Shown: piece by piece, positions 8,201 to 14,709 of the stretch
How positions within the stretch are numbered: the first letter of the stretch is position 1
Layout: each line of letters starts with the position of its first letter
Assembly: GCF_040649515.1 (NCBI RefSeq)
Contig: NZ_JBEZFP010000140.1
Coordinates: 1 to 23,264 of the forward strand
Length of the DNA: 23,264 nt
Reading direction: 5' to 3'
From: Yinghuangia elevatio
GTDB taxonomy: Bacteria > Actinomycetota > Actinomycetes > Streptomycetales > Streptomycetaceae
Notes under the pieces: model-generated
Databases searched by the model: none
The model's input: the letters and a program-made list of their open reading frames with translations, nothing else
Told to the model about the DNA's origin: nothing
Made by a program: the position numbers and the translations under genes

Positions 8201-11132
8201 TCGAGTACCCGGGGGCGGCGTTCAGGTCCCAGCCCAGCACGGTGGCGGCGGCGGGGCTGGTCAGGACCGCCCGGTCCCCGCGGGTGGCCAGCACCGTGGC
8301 CGTACCCTCCCCGGCCGCGCGGACCAGCTGCGGGAGCGCCGCGCGGGCTTCGTGCAGGGTGCCCGGGCCCGCCACCACCACACCCGGCACCAGGGCCGGG
8401 GCGGAGGCCAGGGCGGGGGCGGCCGGAACCGCTGCCTCGGGGACTCGGGTCGGGTCCGGCACAGGACCGCCCGCGGCCGCCGGAACCGGGCCCGGGCCGG
8501 GCGCATCGGCGGCGGGGGCGGTGCCCTGCGACGCGGTGGCCTCGAGGAGACCAGCAGGACCGGCCGCTGCGGGCGCACCGTACGGCGCGGCGGCTTCCTC
8601 AAGGAGACCGGCAGGGCCGGAGGCGGGGGCGATCCCTGGCGCGGTGGAGACGGGGGCGGGACGCCCGGCGGCGCCGGACGGGAGTCCGTCAGGCAACTGT
8701 TCTGTGTGCGAGGTGGGGTGGGCCGGGGGCTTCGACCGCTTGGGCTTCGCCGGGGCCGTCCCCGCGGTCGCCGGGGTGGGCGCGGCGGAGGGTTCGGGCG
8801 CGGCGGAGTCAGGTCCGGTGCCCGCGCCGGTGTCGGTGGCGGGTGTCGTGCCGCGGCTGGCAGGGATCGGGGTGGTGGGCAGGAGGACGGCGACGGGGGT
8901 GGAGTGGCGGCGCAGGACCTGCGGGGCCCCGGCTGCGGCTTCTTGGACCAGGTGGCCCAGGTGCTTGCGGGCGTCCGCGACACCGTGCGCGGGTGCGGCC
9001 TCGAGGTTCCAGCCCGCCGCGGCCGCCGTTTTCGGGCTGGTGAGGTGGGCGTGGTGCGGGCCCGTCGACAGCGCGGTGGTCGTGCCCGCCTCGGCCGCAC
9101 GCAGCAGCCGGGGCAGCTCCGCACGGGCCTCGTGGAGCGTGCCCGGACCCGCAACCACCGACCCCGGCGGCGGAGCCGGTGCGGGGGCTGGGATGGGATC
9201 CGGGGCCGTAGCCGGTGCGGGCGCGGCGGGGCCCTCGACGGATGTCGGGACCGACGAGGCGGCCGAGGCGGCGGGCGGAGATGCCGGACCGGGCGTGGGA
9301 GCGGGGGCGGCCGGGTGTGCGGGCGTCTTCGGGGGCGCGTCCTGGCCGGGCTGCTGGCCGGTCAGGGCGGGGCGCAGGTGCTGTTCGGCGGTGTCCTGGA
9401 GGAGGGTGTACAGGGCGGTGGCGCGGGCGCTGGTAGGGCCGCCGAACGCCTCCCGCGGCGCGGTGAGCAGGGCGTGCCAGTGGGTGCCGGTCACCGTGCG
9501 GCCGCGGGCCAGCGCGGTCACCGCGGCGCGCAGCGGGCGGCCCTCGGGCCCGGCGAGCGGACCGCGCGGCGGGGTGACCAGGGTGTGCGCGGCCGTGCGC
9601 GCGTTGTTGCGGAACCGGGCCGGGACCGCCGCCCAGAACCCGTCCCCGGGCGGCGGGAGGACCAGACCGGCCGCCACACCCGCACGGGCCGGGGCGGTGT
9701 CGGATGCAGCAGCAGGTCCCGGACCCCTGGGAGCCGCAGCCGGAGCAGCCGGGGCAGCGGTACTGGGCACAGCAGCAGCCGGAGCCCGGTTGCCGGTACC
9801 GGGCGCAGCCGGACCCGCGGGAGCAGCCGAGGTGGCGGCGGAAGCCCGCCCGCGCACAGCGGCCGACGCGGCGGGAGCCGAGCCGGACATCTCCCCCGCC
9901 ACCGAAACAGCCGAAGCAGGCGCGGCGGCGGCATCGGCGGGGACAGGCGCAGCCGGGGCGTCCGACGTCGAACGGGTGCTCTTCCGGCGGGACTTCACGC
10001 CCGCCGCCCGGGCCGGAGCCGGGGTCGGGGCCGAAGCGGGACCCTCAGGAGTCGTCGCGGCGCCGGGCCGCGACGTACCCACGCGCTCGGCCGGCGCCGG
10101 GGCCGGGGCCGGCACGGCAGCAGGGGCGGCGGGGGCCGGGAGTGCGGGCCGGATGTACCGGGTCCAGGTCAACTCCAGGAGGTCCCACAGGTCCTGGGCG
10201 GCGGTGTGGCGCGGGCCGCCGAACACGGACCGCGGCGAGGACAGCAGGACGTGCCAGTCGGTACCGGATGCCCGCAGCTCCGCGACGGCGGTGACGGCCT
10301 CGCGCAGCGGCGCACCGGCGGTGGTGGCCAGCCGGCCCCGCGGCGGAGCAATCAGGGGCCGCGCGGCGGCGGCGAGGACTTCCAAAGCCTCATAGGGCGG
10401 GACCTCCGGATCCGTCCACACCGGGTCGGTCGCGGCGGGCAGCGTCCACCCCCCGGCCAAACCACGAAACTCAGGAACCACCAACGGGGCGACAGGCGAA
10501 GCGGCAGGCGAAGAGACACCCGACGACGGGGAGGACGAGGCAGCGCGGCCGGCAGACGTCGCAGCGATCGGAGCGGCGGCCGAAGCGGTGGACGCGGCAG
10601 CCCCGACGGGCTCGGCAGCCGGCACAGCACCGGAACGGCCCTTCCGGGCAACGGACTCTCCCGGCACAGCCGAAGACCCGGCCGAAGAGATCGGGGCCGT
10701 ACCGGCAGGCATGGCACGGGTAGCCGTGGAACGGGCCTTCCGGGCCCCGGACTTCGTGGACCCAGCCGACGACCCAATCGAGGACCGGGGCTCCGCACGC
10801 TCGGACGGCTTCACCGGTACGGACTGCCCGGGCGGCTTCCCGGGCGTGTCGCCTTCCGTCGTGGCGCGGGCTGTACGGGCTGTACGGGCCCCGGGCCTCC
10901 CGGCCCCCGTTGAAGGCCGGGCCTTCGCGGGCCCGGACGGGACGCCGTCCCCGGCAGACGCAGCAGGCGAGGCAGGCGAAGCGGCGCTGTCCGATCCGTC
11001 CGAGAACAACACCCCCGGAACCGGACCCATCGCCGACGGAGACGCCGCGGGGGCGGGACGGGCCTTCCGGGCCCCGGACTCCGCGGACCCGGACGAGGAC
11101 CGGGGCTCCGCGCGCTCGGACGGCTTCACCAC
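5238..11132 (-). CDS. giant Tap-like protein fused to RecA/DnaB-like and Phd-like domains
   Basis: The product has about 1964 residues. The GTG at 11132 is chosen because GGAGG lies eight bases upstream; the frame is open further but upstream text is non-coding. Order: a Ser/Arg/Ala-rich N-terminus with VKPSERAEPRSS repeated at about 2 and 107; an unknown ~105-residue domain at 219-331 and 488-592 (shared WH.LL..PR..FGGP); two units at 658-752 and 918-1012, each with two Phd/YefM-like halves (TLHEAR..LP, then RKHLG..RRHSTPVAVLLP); a DnaB-like RecA domain at 1202-1466 with Walker A AAPGVGGS lacking lysine and Walker B LALVVVD; then Pro/Thr linkers. The C-terminus (1638-1964) resembles Streptomyces Tap: VAVLDTNAAYLSAL, LPDPIGNRRESGP, YIKAMYAKLVSTIGES and VVSLRGTDELHV align with its polymerase-like motifs. 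Tap binds telomere overhangs and recruits Tpg. Inference: it serves the downstream Tpg-like protein. The normal Tap N-terminus is absent. Confidence 0.75.
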   Translation of the reverse strand: MVKPSERAEPRSSSGSAESGARKARPAPAASPSAMGPVPGVLFSDGSDSAASPASPAASAGDGVPSGPAKARPSTGAGRPGARTARTARATTEGDTPGKPPGQSVPVKPSERAEPRSSIGSSAGSTKSGARKARSTATRAMPAGTAPISSAGSSAVPGESVARKGRSGAVPAAEPVGAAASTASAAAPIAATSAGRAASSSPSSGVSSPAASPVAPLVVPEFRGLAGGWTLPAATDPVWTDPEVPPYEALEVLAAAARPLIAPPRGRLATTAGAPLREAVTAVAELRASGTDWHVLLSSPRSVFGGPRHTAAQDLWDLLELTWTRYIRPALPAPAAPAAVPAPAPAPAERVGTSRPGAATTPEGPASAPTPAPARAAGVKSRRKSTRSTSDAPAAPVPADAAAAPASAVSVAGEMSGSAPAASAAVRGRASAATSAAPAGPAAPGTGNRAPAAAVPSTAAPAAPAAAPRGPGPAAASDTAPARAGVAAGLVLPPPGDGFWAAVPARFRNNARTAAHTLVTPPRGPLAGPEGRPLRAAVTALARGRTVTGTHWHALLTAPREAFGGPTSARATALYTLLQDTAEQHLRPALTGQQPGQDAPPKTPAHPAAPAPTPGPASPPAASAASSVPTSVEGPAAPAPATAPDPIPAPAPAPPPGSVVAGPGTLHEARAELPRLLRAAEAGTTTALSTGPHHAHLTSPKTAAAAGWNLEAAPAHGVADARKHLGHLVQEAAAGAPQVLRRHSTPVAVLLPTTPIPASRGTTPATDTGAGTGPDSAAPEPSAAPTPATAGTAPAKPKRSKPPAHPTSHTEQLPDGLPSGAAGRPAPVSTAPGIAPASGPAGLLEEAAAPYGAPAAAGPAGLLEATASQGTAPAADAPGPGPVPAAAGGPVPDPTRVPEAAVPAAPALASAPALVPGVVVAGPGTLHEARAALPQLVRAAGEGTATVLATRGDRAVLTSPAAATVLGWDLNAAPGYSTVQGRKHLGELIAHAAAGRPQVLRRHSTPVAVLLPAGPDGAPTPAPGTAPPPAVETTSAGPAPAPAAPATPVPAPAAPPVAGSAAAPGTADTTTASAPAPALPAPPAAWAAAAVDERTAITPAPVPAPAATTTTALPAANTTAPAAPAPATTAPATTAPAPAPPTPTPTAPAAAVPAERADAPPPGAVPPSARPAAGPAAPAATTPAPPAPTTPPTPSLRPAPRRLSSFADVLNTVLTPTADPATTPNTGAALGIRTLDDLLGPLQPGRLYLVTAAPGVGGSLLATAAARTTALDRNLPVLYAASGLTAADVTARIVAAHLPVDYRRLRAGRLTDAERDDARILYGHLAAAPLFLDDGAGLTADAIDATAAELPDLALVVVDRLQTAPDPRLPLSGPTQVADAAQALTHLARTRHVPVLAVLDSPPPATPSPAGGQATGLAADVQLLLTTDGTPQPTWVHATATERDLGTLGEAVLYADLAHARLLDPPARPAPNAFPPNPSTPTPTPTPATPGHAPTPARTTSGRTPVHTPNTPAAPSPSPSSPTPETGTAPTAPTAPGAWPEVTRPGTAQRPPTTPAPPTAPPSAPTGPTTDLANPGPEDPEEYPGHTLQPPNTPNTAPGTGRAPDRAAQPPTKTSPTPRQAPSRPASASASAPGTGEGKYGGRDYSDFTKMITRAVDRTLAEHDGDVDAAITALEKRAIPDAMALFEATRVGSTYEHTAFPELPDILRKKTRNGADEVWEGRHKWSNAALLDELEAGTRPPATVAVLDTNAAYLSALKTHLPIGKLIHDPGGGFNPKRAGVYLLNSRPTWDHPHLPDPIGNRRESGPVILTDPTIRLLIRCATLKLCEAPVIAENWTSGGTEILFEKFRRVLTLAREDAIRGGDTAAEAYIKAMYAKLVSTIGESSANREMRRSEYMHSFRSQAFANLWYKAHRAHTQGLTVVSLRGTDELHVTGGDWRQVFNEGRLTQEMKLKEQYTLPRSAA

Positions 11133-11724
11133 AACCAAGACCTCCACCACCACAGCACGAGACCAGCCAAAGACTGCCGGGAAATGTACCGACCCGGGAA
11201 GTGTAATACAGGCGGTACACAGTCCAGAACACAGACACGCAAACATGTCACGGAAGGGACGAGGCAGACAGGAGGTAGGGCGACGTGGGCGACGTGGTGG
11301 CCTGACCCCGCCTCGGTCGCTGGTTGCGGTCACGCGGGCCCGGCGCGGAAGTCCCCTGAACGGCGTGGCGGTCAGTGAAGGCGGTGTCGTGGGGGTCGGC
11401 GACGGCCCGGACGGGCGAAACGCCGGGGGGTGTCGTCGGCGACTTCGTCGGGGGTCAGACGGCTGGTGTGCTGCCAGGCGCAGGTGCGGGAGGCGAGATC
11501 GGCTGTTTGCGTACCACGGCGCGGCAGCCGTCACCGCCGACGTGGACCGGGGCGGAGTCGGTGGCAGGTGCACGGCAGGGAGATAGCGGAAGTTCTCCAC
11601 GCGCCTCACCGTTCCACCAAGGCGCCTCGGCGCCGCTCACGGCGCAGAGTCTTGGCGCCGTTTCCGTTTCTGCCTCGTGACGGCGGGTTTCCCAGCAGAA
11701 TTGAGCCTCGGGGAGGGGACCCGC
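11133..11724. other. divergent intergenic region between the Tap-like and TerD-like genes
   Basis: This region separates two divergent genes. It holds the inverted-repeat operator candidate at 11185-11219 near the Tap-like start. On the minus strand there are short coding-like shreds, for example LTPDEVADDTPRRFARPGRR near 11400-11460 and a piece near 11455-11560. These lack starts and continuity and look like decayed sequence. The Tap-like frame stays open through this region to 11609, but I see no start signal as good as that at 11132. Confidence 0.5.
11185..11219. promoter_or_regulatory. inverted-repeat operator upstream of the Tap-like gene
   Basis: TGTACCG (11185-11191) and CGGTACA (11213-11219) form a perfect seven-base inverted repeat. 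A smaller palindrome TGTA-A-TACA (11202-11210) lies between the arms. The centre is about 70 bases upstream of the proposed GTG of the giant gene, a suitable place for a repressor or activator site. TGTACCG also occurs at 348 in the left non-coding region. No confident -35/-10 pair could be assigned. Confidence 0.45.
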
Positions 11725-12921
11725 ATGCAGCTTTCCAAAGGGGCGAACGCTCCTGTGCCCACGCAACCATGCAAGGTGACCGTGGGGGCTCGTGATGCTC
11801 CGATTGACGTGTCGGCGGTGCTGCTGGGTCGTGACGGGAAGGTCCGCAGCGACGAGGATCTCGTCTTCTACAACCATCCGCGGCACGATGGTGTAGCTGT
11901 TGCCGGCCGGACTGTGCAGATCGATCTGCCGTCGTTGCCGGCTGACGTGGAGCGGATCGCGGTGGTGGCGAGCATCGACCCGGACACGCCGGCCGAGCAC
12001 TTCGACGCCGTCACGACGCCTGGCGCAGTCCTGGAGAGCGGGGCCGTCCGCGTCACCTTCGCGGCGCCGGCGTTCGTGGATCGCGAGACAGTCGCCGTGG
12101 TGATGGAGGTCTACCGGCGTGCGGGTGCGTGGAAGGTGCGCGCGGTCGGACAGGGCTGGGCCAGCGGACTGGCCGGCCTGGCGACGGACTTCGGCGTGGA
12201 CGTCGACGACCCCGAGCTTCCCGCAGAGCCCGCCGTCGTTCGCGAGACCGCCCCGACCGTCGCGGCGCCGATCGCCGGATCCCCCGCCCTGGTGTCGCCG
12301 CTCGGCCCGGTGCTCCTGTCCAAGGGCGGGCAGGCGACGATCAGCCTTCACAAGGAGAACCCAGCCGCGGTCATCACCGCGGTGCTGGAATGGGACGGTG
12401 GCAGCGACGCCCGCCGCAGCGCGGGTGCGGACCTGGACCTGTACGCCCTGTACGTCCCCCGCAGCATGGTGACGCCCCGCGGGACCAGGCCGCAGACGCC
12501 CGATCTGGCGGTGTACTACCGCGACGGCGGATCCCTGACCGCGGCGCCGTTCATCGCCCTCGACGGGGACTCCACCGTGCCGGGGCGGGAGACCATCACG
12601 ATCGCACGCCCCAACCAGCAGGGCTATGTGTTGATCTGCGCCTACAGCGCCGTGGAGAACGGCACCGGATCCTTCAAGTCCTACGGCGCGCGCGCCGTTG
12701 TCTCCGACGGACACGGCTCCTCGGTCACCGCTCCTCTGTTCAACAACCGCAACCTCTCATACTGGGTGGCGATCGCCCTGATCGACTTCACCGTCCGCGG
12801 CGGCGTCGACATCCGCCACGTCGAGCGGTACAGCGGCAGCCATGTCGAAGCACGCCCCATGCTCTACACCAACGGCAACTTCCTCATGAGCGCAGGAAAA
12901 GTCGAGTTCAAAACCCGCTGA
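11725..12921 (+). CDS. TerD-family protein with a second TerA-like domain
   Basis: The product has 398 residues. The first half is a TerD domain: MQLSKGANAPVP start, DLVFYNHPRHDG at about 45-56 and RRAGAWKVRAVGQGWASGL at about 131-149. The second half (about 195-395) resembles TerA: LSKGGQATISL, GADLDLYALYV around residue 236, PFIALDGDS, VLICAYSA, YWVAIALIDF and VRGGVDIRHVERY. Aspartates in such DLDL segments bind calcium in TerD folds. These proteins belong to tellurite/stress-resistance operons and are very common in Streptomyces, where their biochemical role remains unclear. The ATG at 11725 is preferred because GGGGAGGGG ends six bases before it; an in-frame ATG at 11677 lacks such a site. 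The gene stands alone here, without other ter genes, and diverges from the Tap-like operon. Confidence 0.88.
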   Translation: MQLSKGANAPVPTQPCKVTVGARDAPIDVSAVLLGRDGKVRSDEDLVFYNHPRHDGVAVAGRTVQIDLPSLPADVERIAVVASIDPDTPAEHFDAVTTPGAVLESGAVRVTFAAPAFVDRETVAVVMEVYRRAGAWKVRAVGQGWASGLAGLATDFGVDVDDPELPAEPAVVRETAPTVAAPIAGSPALVSPLGPVLLSKGGQATISLHKENPAAVITAVLEWDGGSDARRSAGADLDLYALYVPRSMVTPRGTRPQTPDLAVYYRDGGSLTAAPFIALDGDSTVPGRETITIARPNQQGYVLICAYSAVENGTGSFKSYGARAVVSDGHGSSVTAPLFNNRNLSYWVAIALIDFTVRGGVDIRHVERYSGSHVEARPMLYTNGNFLMSAGKVEFKTR

Positions 12922-12960
12922 ACCGGTCCGGCAGGGCGCACGCGTACTGACGCAGGGCGC

Positions 12961-12984
12961 CTAGCCCGCAGGGTGGCCCTGCTA
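12961..12984. promoter_or_regulatory. inverted repeat upstream of the antitoxin gene
   Basis: CTAGC-CCGC-AGGG faces CCCTGCTAG across TGG, with the inner core GCAGGG-TGG-CCCTGC perfectly symmetric. It ends 14 bases before the antitoxin ATG. Toxin-antitoxin operons are usually autoregulated by the antitoxin at such palindromes, so this is a plausible operator. The symmetry is seen directly; the role is inferred. Confidence 0.5.
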
Positions 12985-12998
12985 GTACCGTTGGGGCC

Positions 12999-13295
12999 AT
13001 GAGTGAGCCGAAAGCCATCAACCTCCGGTTCCCCGACCCCGGTCAGCGCGCCGCGATCGCCGCCGCGGCCAAGGCCGAGGGTGTGAGCATGCAGGAGTAC
13101 ATCCTCGGCGCCGCGTACGCCCGCGCGACCGCGCTGGAAGGACGCTTCCTCGACGCGTTCCGCGCCTCCCAGGCCCGCAGCGGCGACGCGTTCACCCGCG
13201 AACCCGGCGACACCGACCCCACCATGGAGCAGCGCACGGCCGAAGCCGACGCGCGGCGCGAACTCGCCCGCCACGGCGAGGGCCACGCCGCGTGA
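12999..13295 (+). CDS. antitoxin, ribbon-helix-helix-like
   Basis: The product has 98 residues. The N-terminus EPKAINLRFPDPGQRAAIAA, followed by GVSMQEYILGAAYARAT, has the strand-helix-helix pattern of DNA-binding antitoxins: a short beta strand with alternating residues, then two helices with a 'GVSMQEYI' turn. A charged C-terminal half (about 50-98) would wrap the toxin. It overlaps the next gene by four bases (GTGA), typical of translational coupling in a toxin-antitoxin pair. The inverted repeat 14 bases upstream of the start is a likely autoregulatory site. The assignment rests on the fold pattern and gene order; the exact antitoxin family is uncertain. Confidence 0.7.
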   Translation: MSEPKAINLRFPDPGQRAAIAAAAKAEGVSMQEYILGAAYARATALEGRFLDAFRASQARSGDAFTREPGDTDPTMEQRTAEADARRELARHGEGHAA

Positions 13296-13678
13296 ACGAG
13301 GCGCACCCCCCGCACCTGGACGTCGCGTTCCTCCTGCACGCCGCGGAACTGCTGCCCGGCGACCCGCAGGTCGACGACCTCGGCCCGCTCTACGCCGCCG
13401 TGGCCCGCGTCCACGCCCACGCCATGGACCACGACGTGTACGGGTCCGACCACCTCAAAGCCGCCGCCCTCCTGCACACCCTGGTCCGGCTGCCCTGCCT
13501 GGAACACTCCAACGAAGCGTTCTCCTGGCACGCCGCCGAAGCCTTCCTCGCCCTCTACGGACACCACCTCGACTACCCGCCCAAACACGCCGTCGCCCTC
13601 GTCCGCGACACCGCCCACGGCACCCTCGGCGTCCAACAGATCGCCCGCCAACTCCGCACCTGGACCACCCCACACTGA
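13292..13678 (+). CDS. Fic/Doc-family toxin with a degenerate active-site motif
   Basis: The product has 128 residues and starts with GTG overlapping the antitoxin stop. The layout is that of Doc-like toxins: a VAFLLHAAELL helix, DLGPLYAAVARVHAHAMDHDVY (about 29-50), KAAALLHTLVR (about 56-66), the Fic-loop position PCLEHSNEAFSW (68-79), then AFLALYGHHLDYPP. The canonical Fic motif HxFx(D/E)GN(K/G)R is replaced by P-C-L-E-H-S-N-E-A: only the Asn remains, and the catalytic His and the Gly and Arg of the anion hole are missing. Streptomyces has many such proteins, annotated as the toxin component of Fic-type systems. AMPylation or phosphorylation of a host target (EF-Tu for Doc) is therefore unlikely by the standard mechanism; the protein may act differently or be inactive. 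Confidence 0.7.
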   Translation: MNEAHPPHLDVAFLLHAAELLPGDPQVDDLGPLYAAVARVHAHAMDHDVYGSDHLKAAALLHTLVRLPCLEHSNEAFSWHAAEAFLALYGHHLDYPPKHAVALVRDTAHGTLGVQQIARQLRTWTTPH

Positions 13679-13693
13679 CCCACGGCGACAACT

Positions 13694-13729
13694 GCTACGG
13701 CTACGGCTACGGCTACGGCTACGGCTACG
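13694..13729 (+). repeat. (GCTACG)6 hexanucleotide repeat
   Basis: Six perfect GCTACG units lie 15 bases after the toxin stop. They would read Gly-Tyr on the plus strand or Val-Ala on the minus strand, but no gene uses them. They lie at the left border of the broken helicase fragment and may mark a slippage or recombination point. Confidence 0.95.
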
Positions 13730-13795
13730 GACAAACAGTCGGCCACGACGCCCCGTTCGGGGCAGCGGCACGACGGCGAGAACGGGTGCGCGAGA

Positions 13796-14148
13796 CTGCG
13801 GAACCAACAGCTCGAGGCGGTGACGCCATCGTCCGCGGACTCGGCGCCCACTCGGAAAACGCTTCCGCCGGATTTCGTGCACAGGTTTACGGCGCATGCG
13901 GCACCGGCAAGTCCGTCATCGGCGCCACCGCCGCGAAGCGGCTGGTGCCCCACGGGCGCGTGCTGATCGTGGTCCCCACCCTGGGCCTGCTCACCCAGAC
14001 CATCAAGGCGTGGCAGAACGCCGGCCACACGGGGCCGTACCCCTCTCCGACACCGGCTGCGCTCCGGTACGCCCTCACGGATTGGGAGCCTCCAACTCAT
14101 GCAGGCGCTGCAAGACGCGTTGTGACAGCTGTGCAGCGGACAGCCTGA
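13796..14148 (+). pseudogene. helicase/ATPase fragment, frameshifted and truncated
   Basis: The reading starts LRNQQLEAV in one frame and continues DAIVRGLGAHSE in another, implying a one-base loss at about 13820. It then gives a good P-loop, VYGACGTGKSVIGATAAKRL, followed by GRVLIVVPTLGLLTQTIKAW (motif Ia region) and QNAGHTGP. This is the start of a superfamily 2 DEAD/DEAH-type helicase like those with helicase-associated domains common near Streptomyces chromosome ends. After about 14045 the sequence leaves the family, and motifs II-VI (DEAH, SAT, Arg finger) are missing. The gene is broken at both ends. It follows the toxin-antitoxin pair but shares no function with it that I can see. Confidence 0.75.
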
Positions 14149-14178
14149 ACGGTGTCCATCGATCATGCGACGCATCCT

Positions 14179-14598
14179 TCATAGACGCTGAAAACCGCAG
14201 CTTCCCCTGGGCGTTGGGATGGCAACCATCTCTGCAAAAACGGGACTCGGCACAAGCCAGGCCGTATCGATGGCCCCGCGCTCTACATCCACCGCAACGA
14301 CGAGGATGTCCAGTCCGGGACGCGGTCGGAACGTCTTCACGCTCACGTCGGTCAGGATCCTGCCGTCTTGGAAGTGCTTTCCCGTCGACATGCGGGCCTT
14401 GACTTGGACCGCAAGCGTGGCGGTGCTTCCCCTCCGGTGGAAGACCAGATCCACACCCTCGTCATCGACCAGTGACGTCGACACGTTCAGTTCGCCAGCC
14501 GTGGCGAGGATGCACACCGCTGCCACCAAGTACTCGGCCGCGGTACCCATCCGCGCTGATGCCTCGCTCTTGCTCAGATACGCGCTCTCGGTGCCCAT
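14179..14598 (-). CDS. PD-(D/E)XK nuclease-like protein, possibly C-terminally truncated
   Basis: The product has 139 residues. GTAAEYLVAAVCILATAG (about 18-35) is the first helix of a restriction-endonuclease-like fold with Glu22. EGVDLVFHRRG carries the active-site Asp50, and TLAVQVKARM the Q-x-K at 65-67. This D...QxK order is the PD-(D/E)XK signature seen in DUF4365-like and related stand-alone nuclease domains. The following part, VSVKTFRPRPGLDILVVAVD, fits the expected strand and helix. The end, IPTPRGSCGFQRL, looks foreign, and similar proteins usually continue, so the 3' end may have been cut off where the helicase fragment ends at 14148. It is transcribed away from the SUKH gene. DNA cleavage is inferred from the motif only. 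Confidence 0.6.
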   Translation of the reverse strand: MGTESAYLSKSEASARMGTAAEYLVAAVCILATAGELNVSTSLVDDEGVDLVFHRRGSTATLAVQVKARMSTGKHFQDGRILTDVSVKTFRPRPGLDILVVAVDVERGAIDTAWLVPSPVFAEMVAIPTPRGSCGFQRL

Positions 14599-14709
14599 CT
14601 GCGGAATCTACCGAGCCGAAGGAGCACGGCCTCGGAGGATCTTCGATCGCAGCGGCGTGCCTGTGTATGAGGACACCGCTGTCGGTGCACGCCCGTACGA
14701 TCCGGCGCC

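Noticed and set aside
7432..10395. A 987-codon plus-strand open frame opposite the giant gene
   Set aside because: It is Ala/Gly/Val-rich shadow text produced by the antisense of an Ala/Pro-rich, GC-biased gene. It has no domain, whereas the minus strand shows repeats and recognisable motifs.
8124..10913. A 929-codon plus-strand open frame
   Set aside because: Low-complexity Arg/Gly text in another antisense frame of the same gene, with no start signal or motif.
11133..11609. Extending the Tap-like gene to the ATG at 11609
   Set aside because: The extra ~159 residues are irregular, lie across the operator-like repeat, and have no ribosome binding site as good as GGAGG before the GTG at 11132.
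13694..13729. CRISPR-like array
   Set aside because: Units are six bases with no spacers. No other regularly spaced repeats or cas genes are present in the window.
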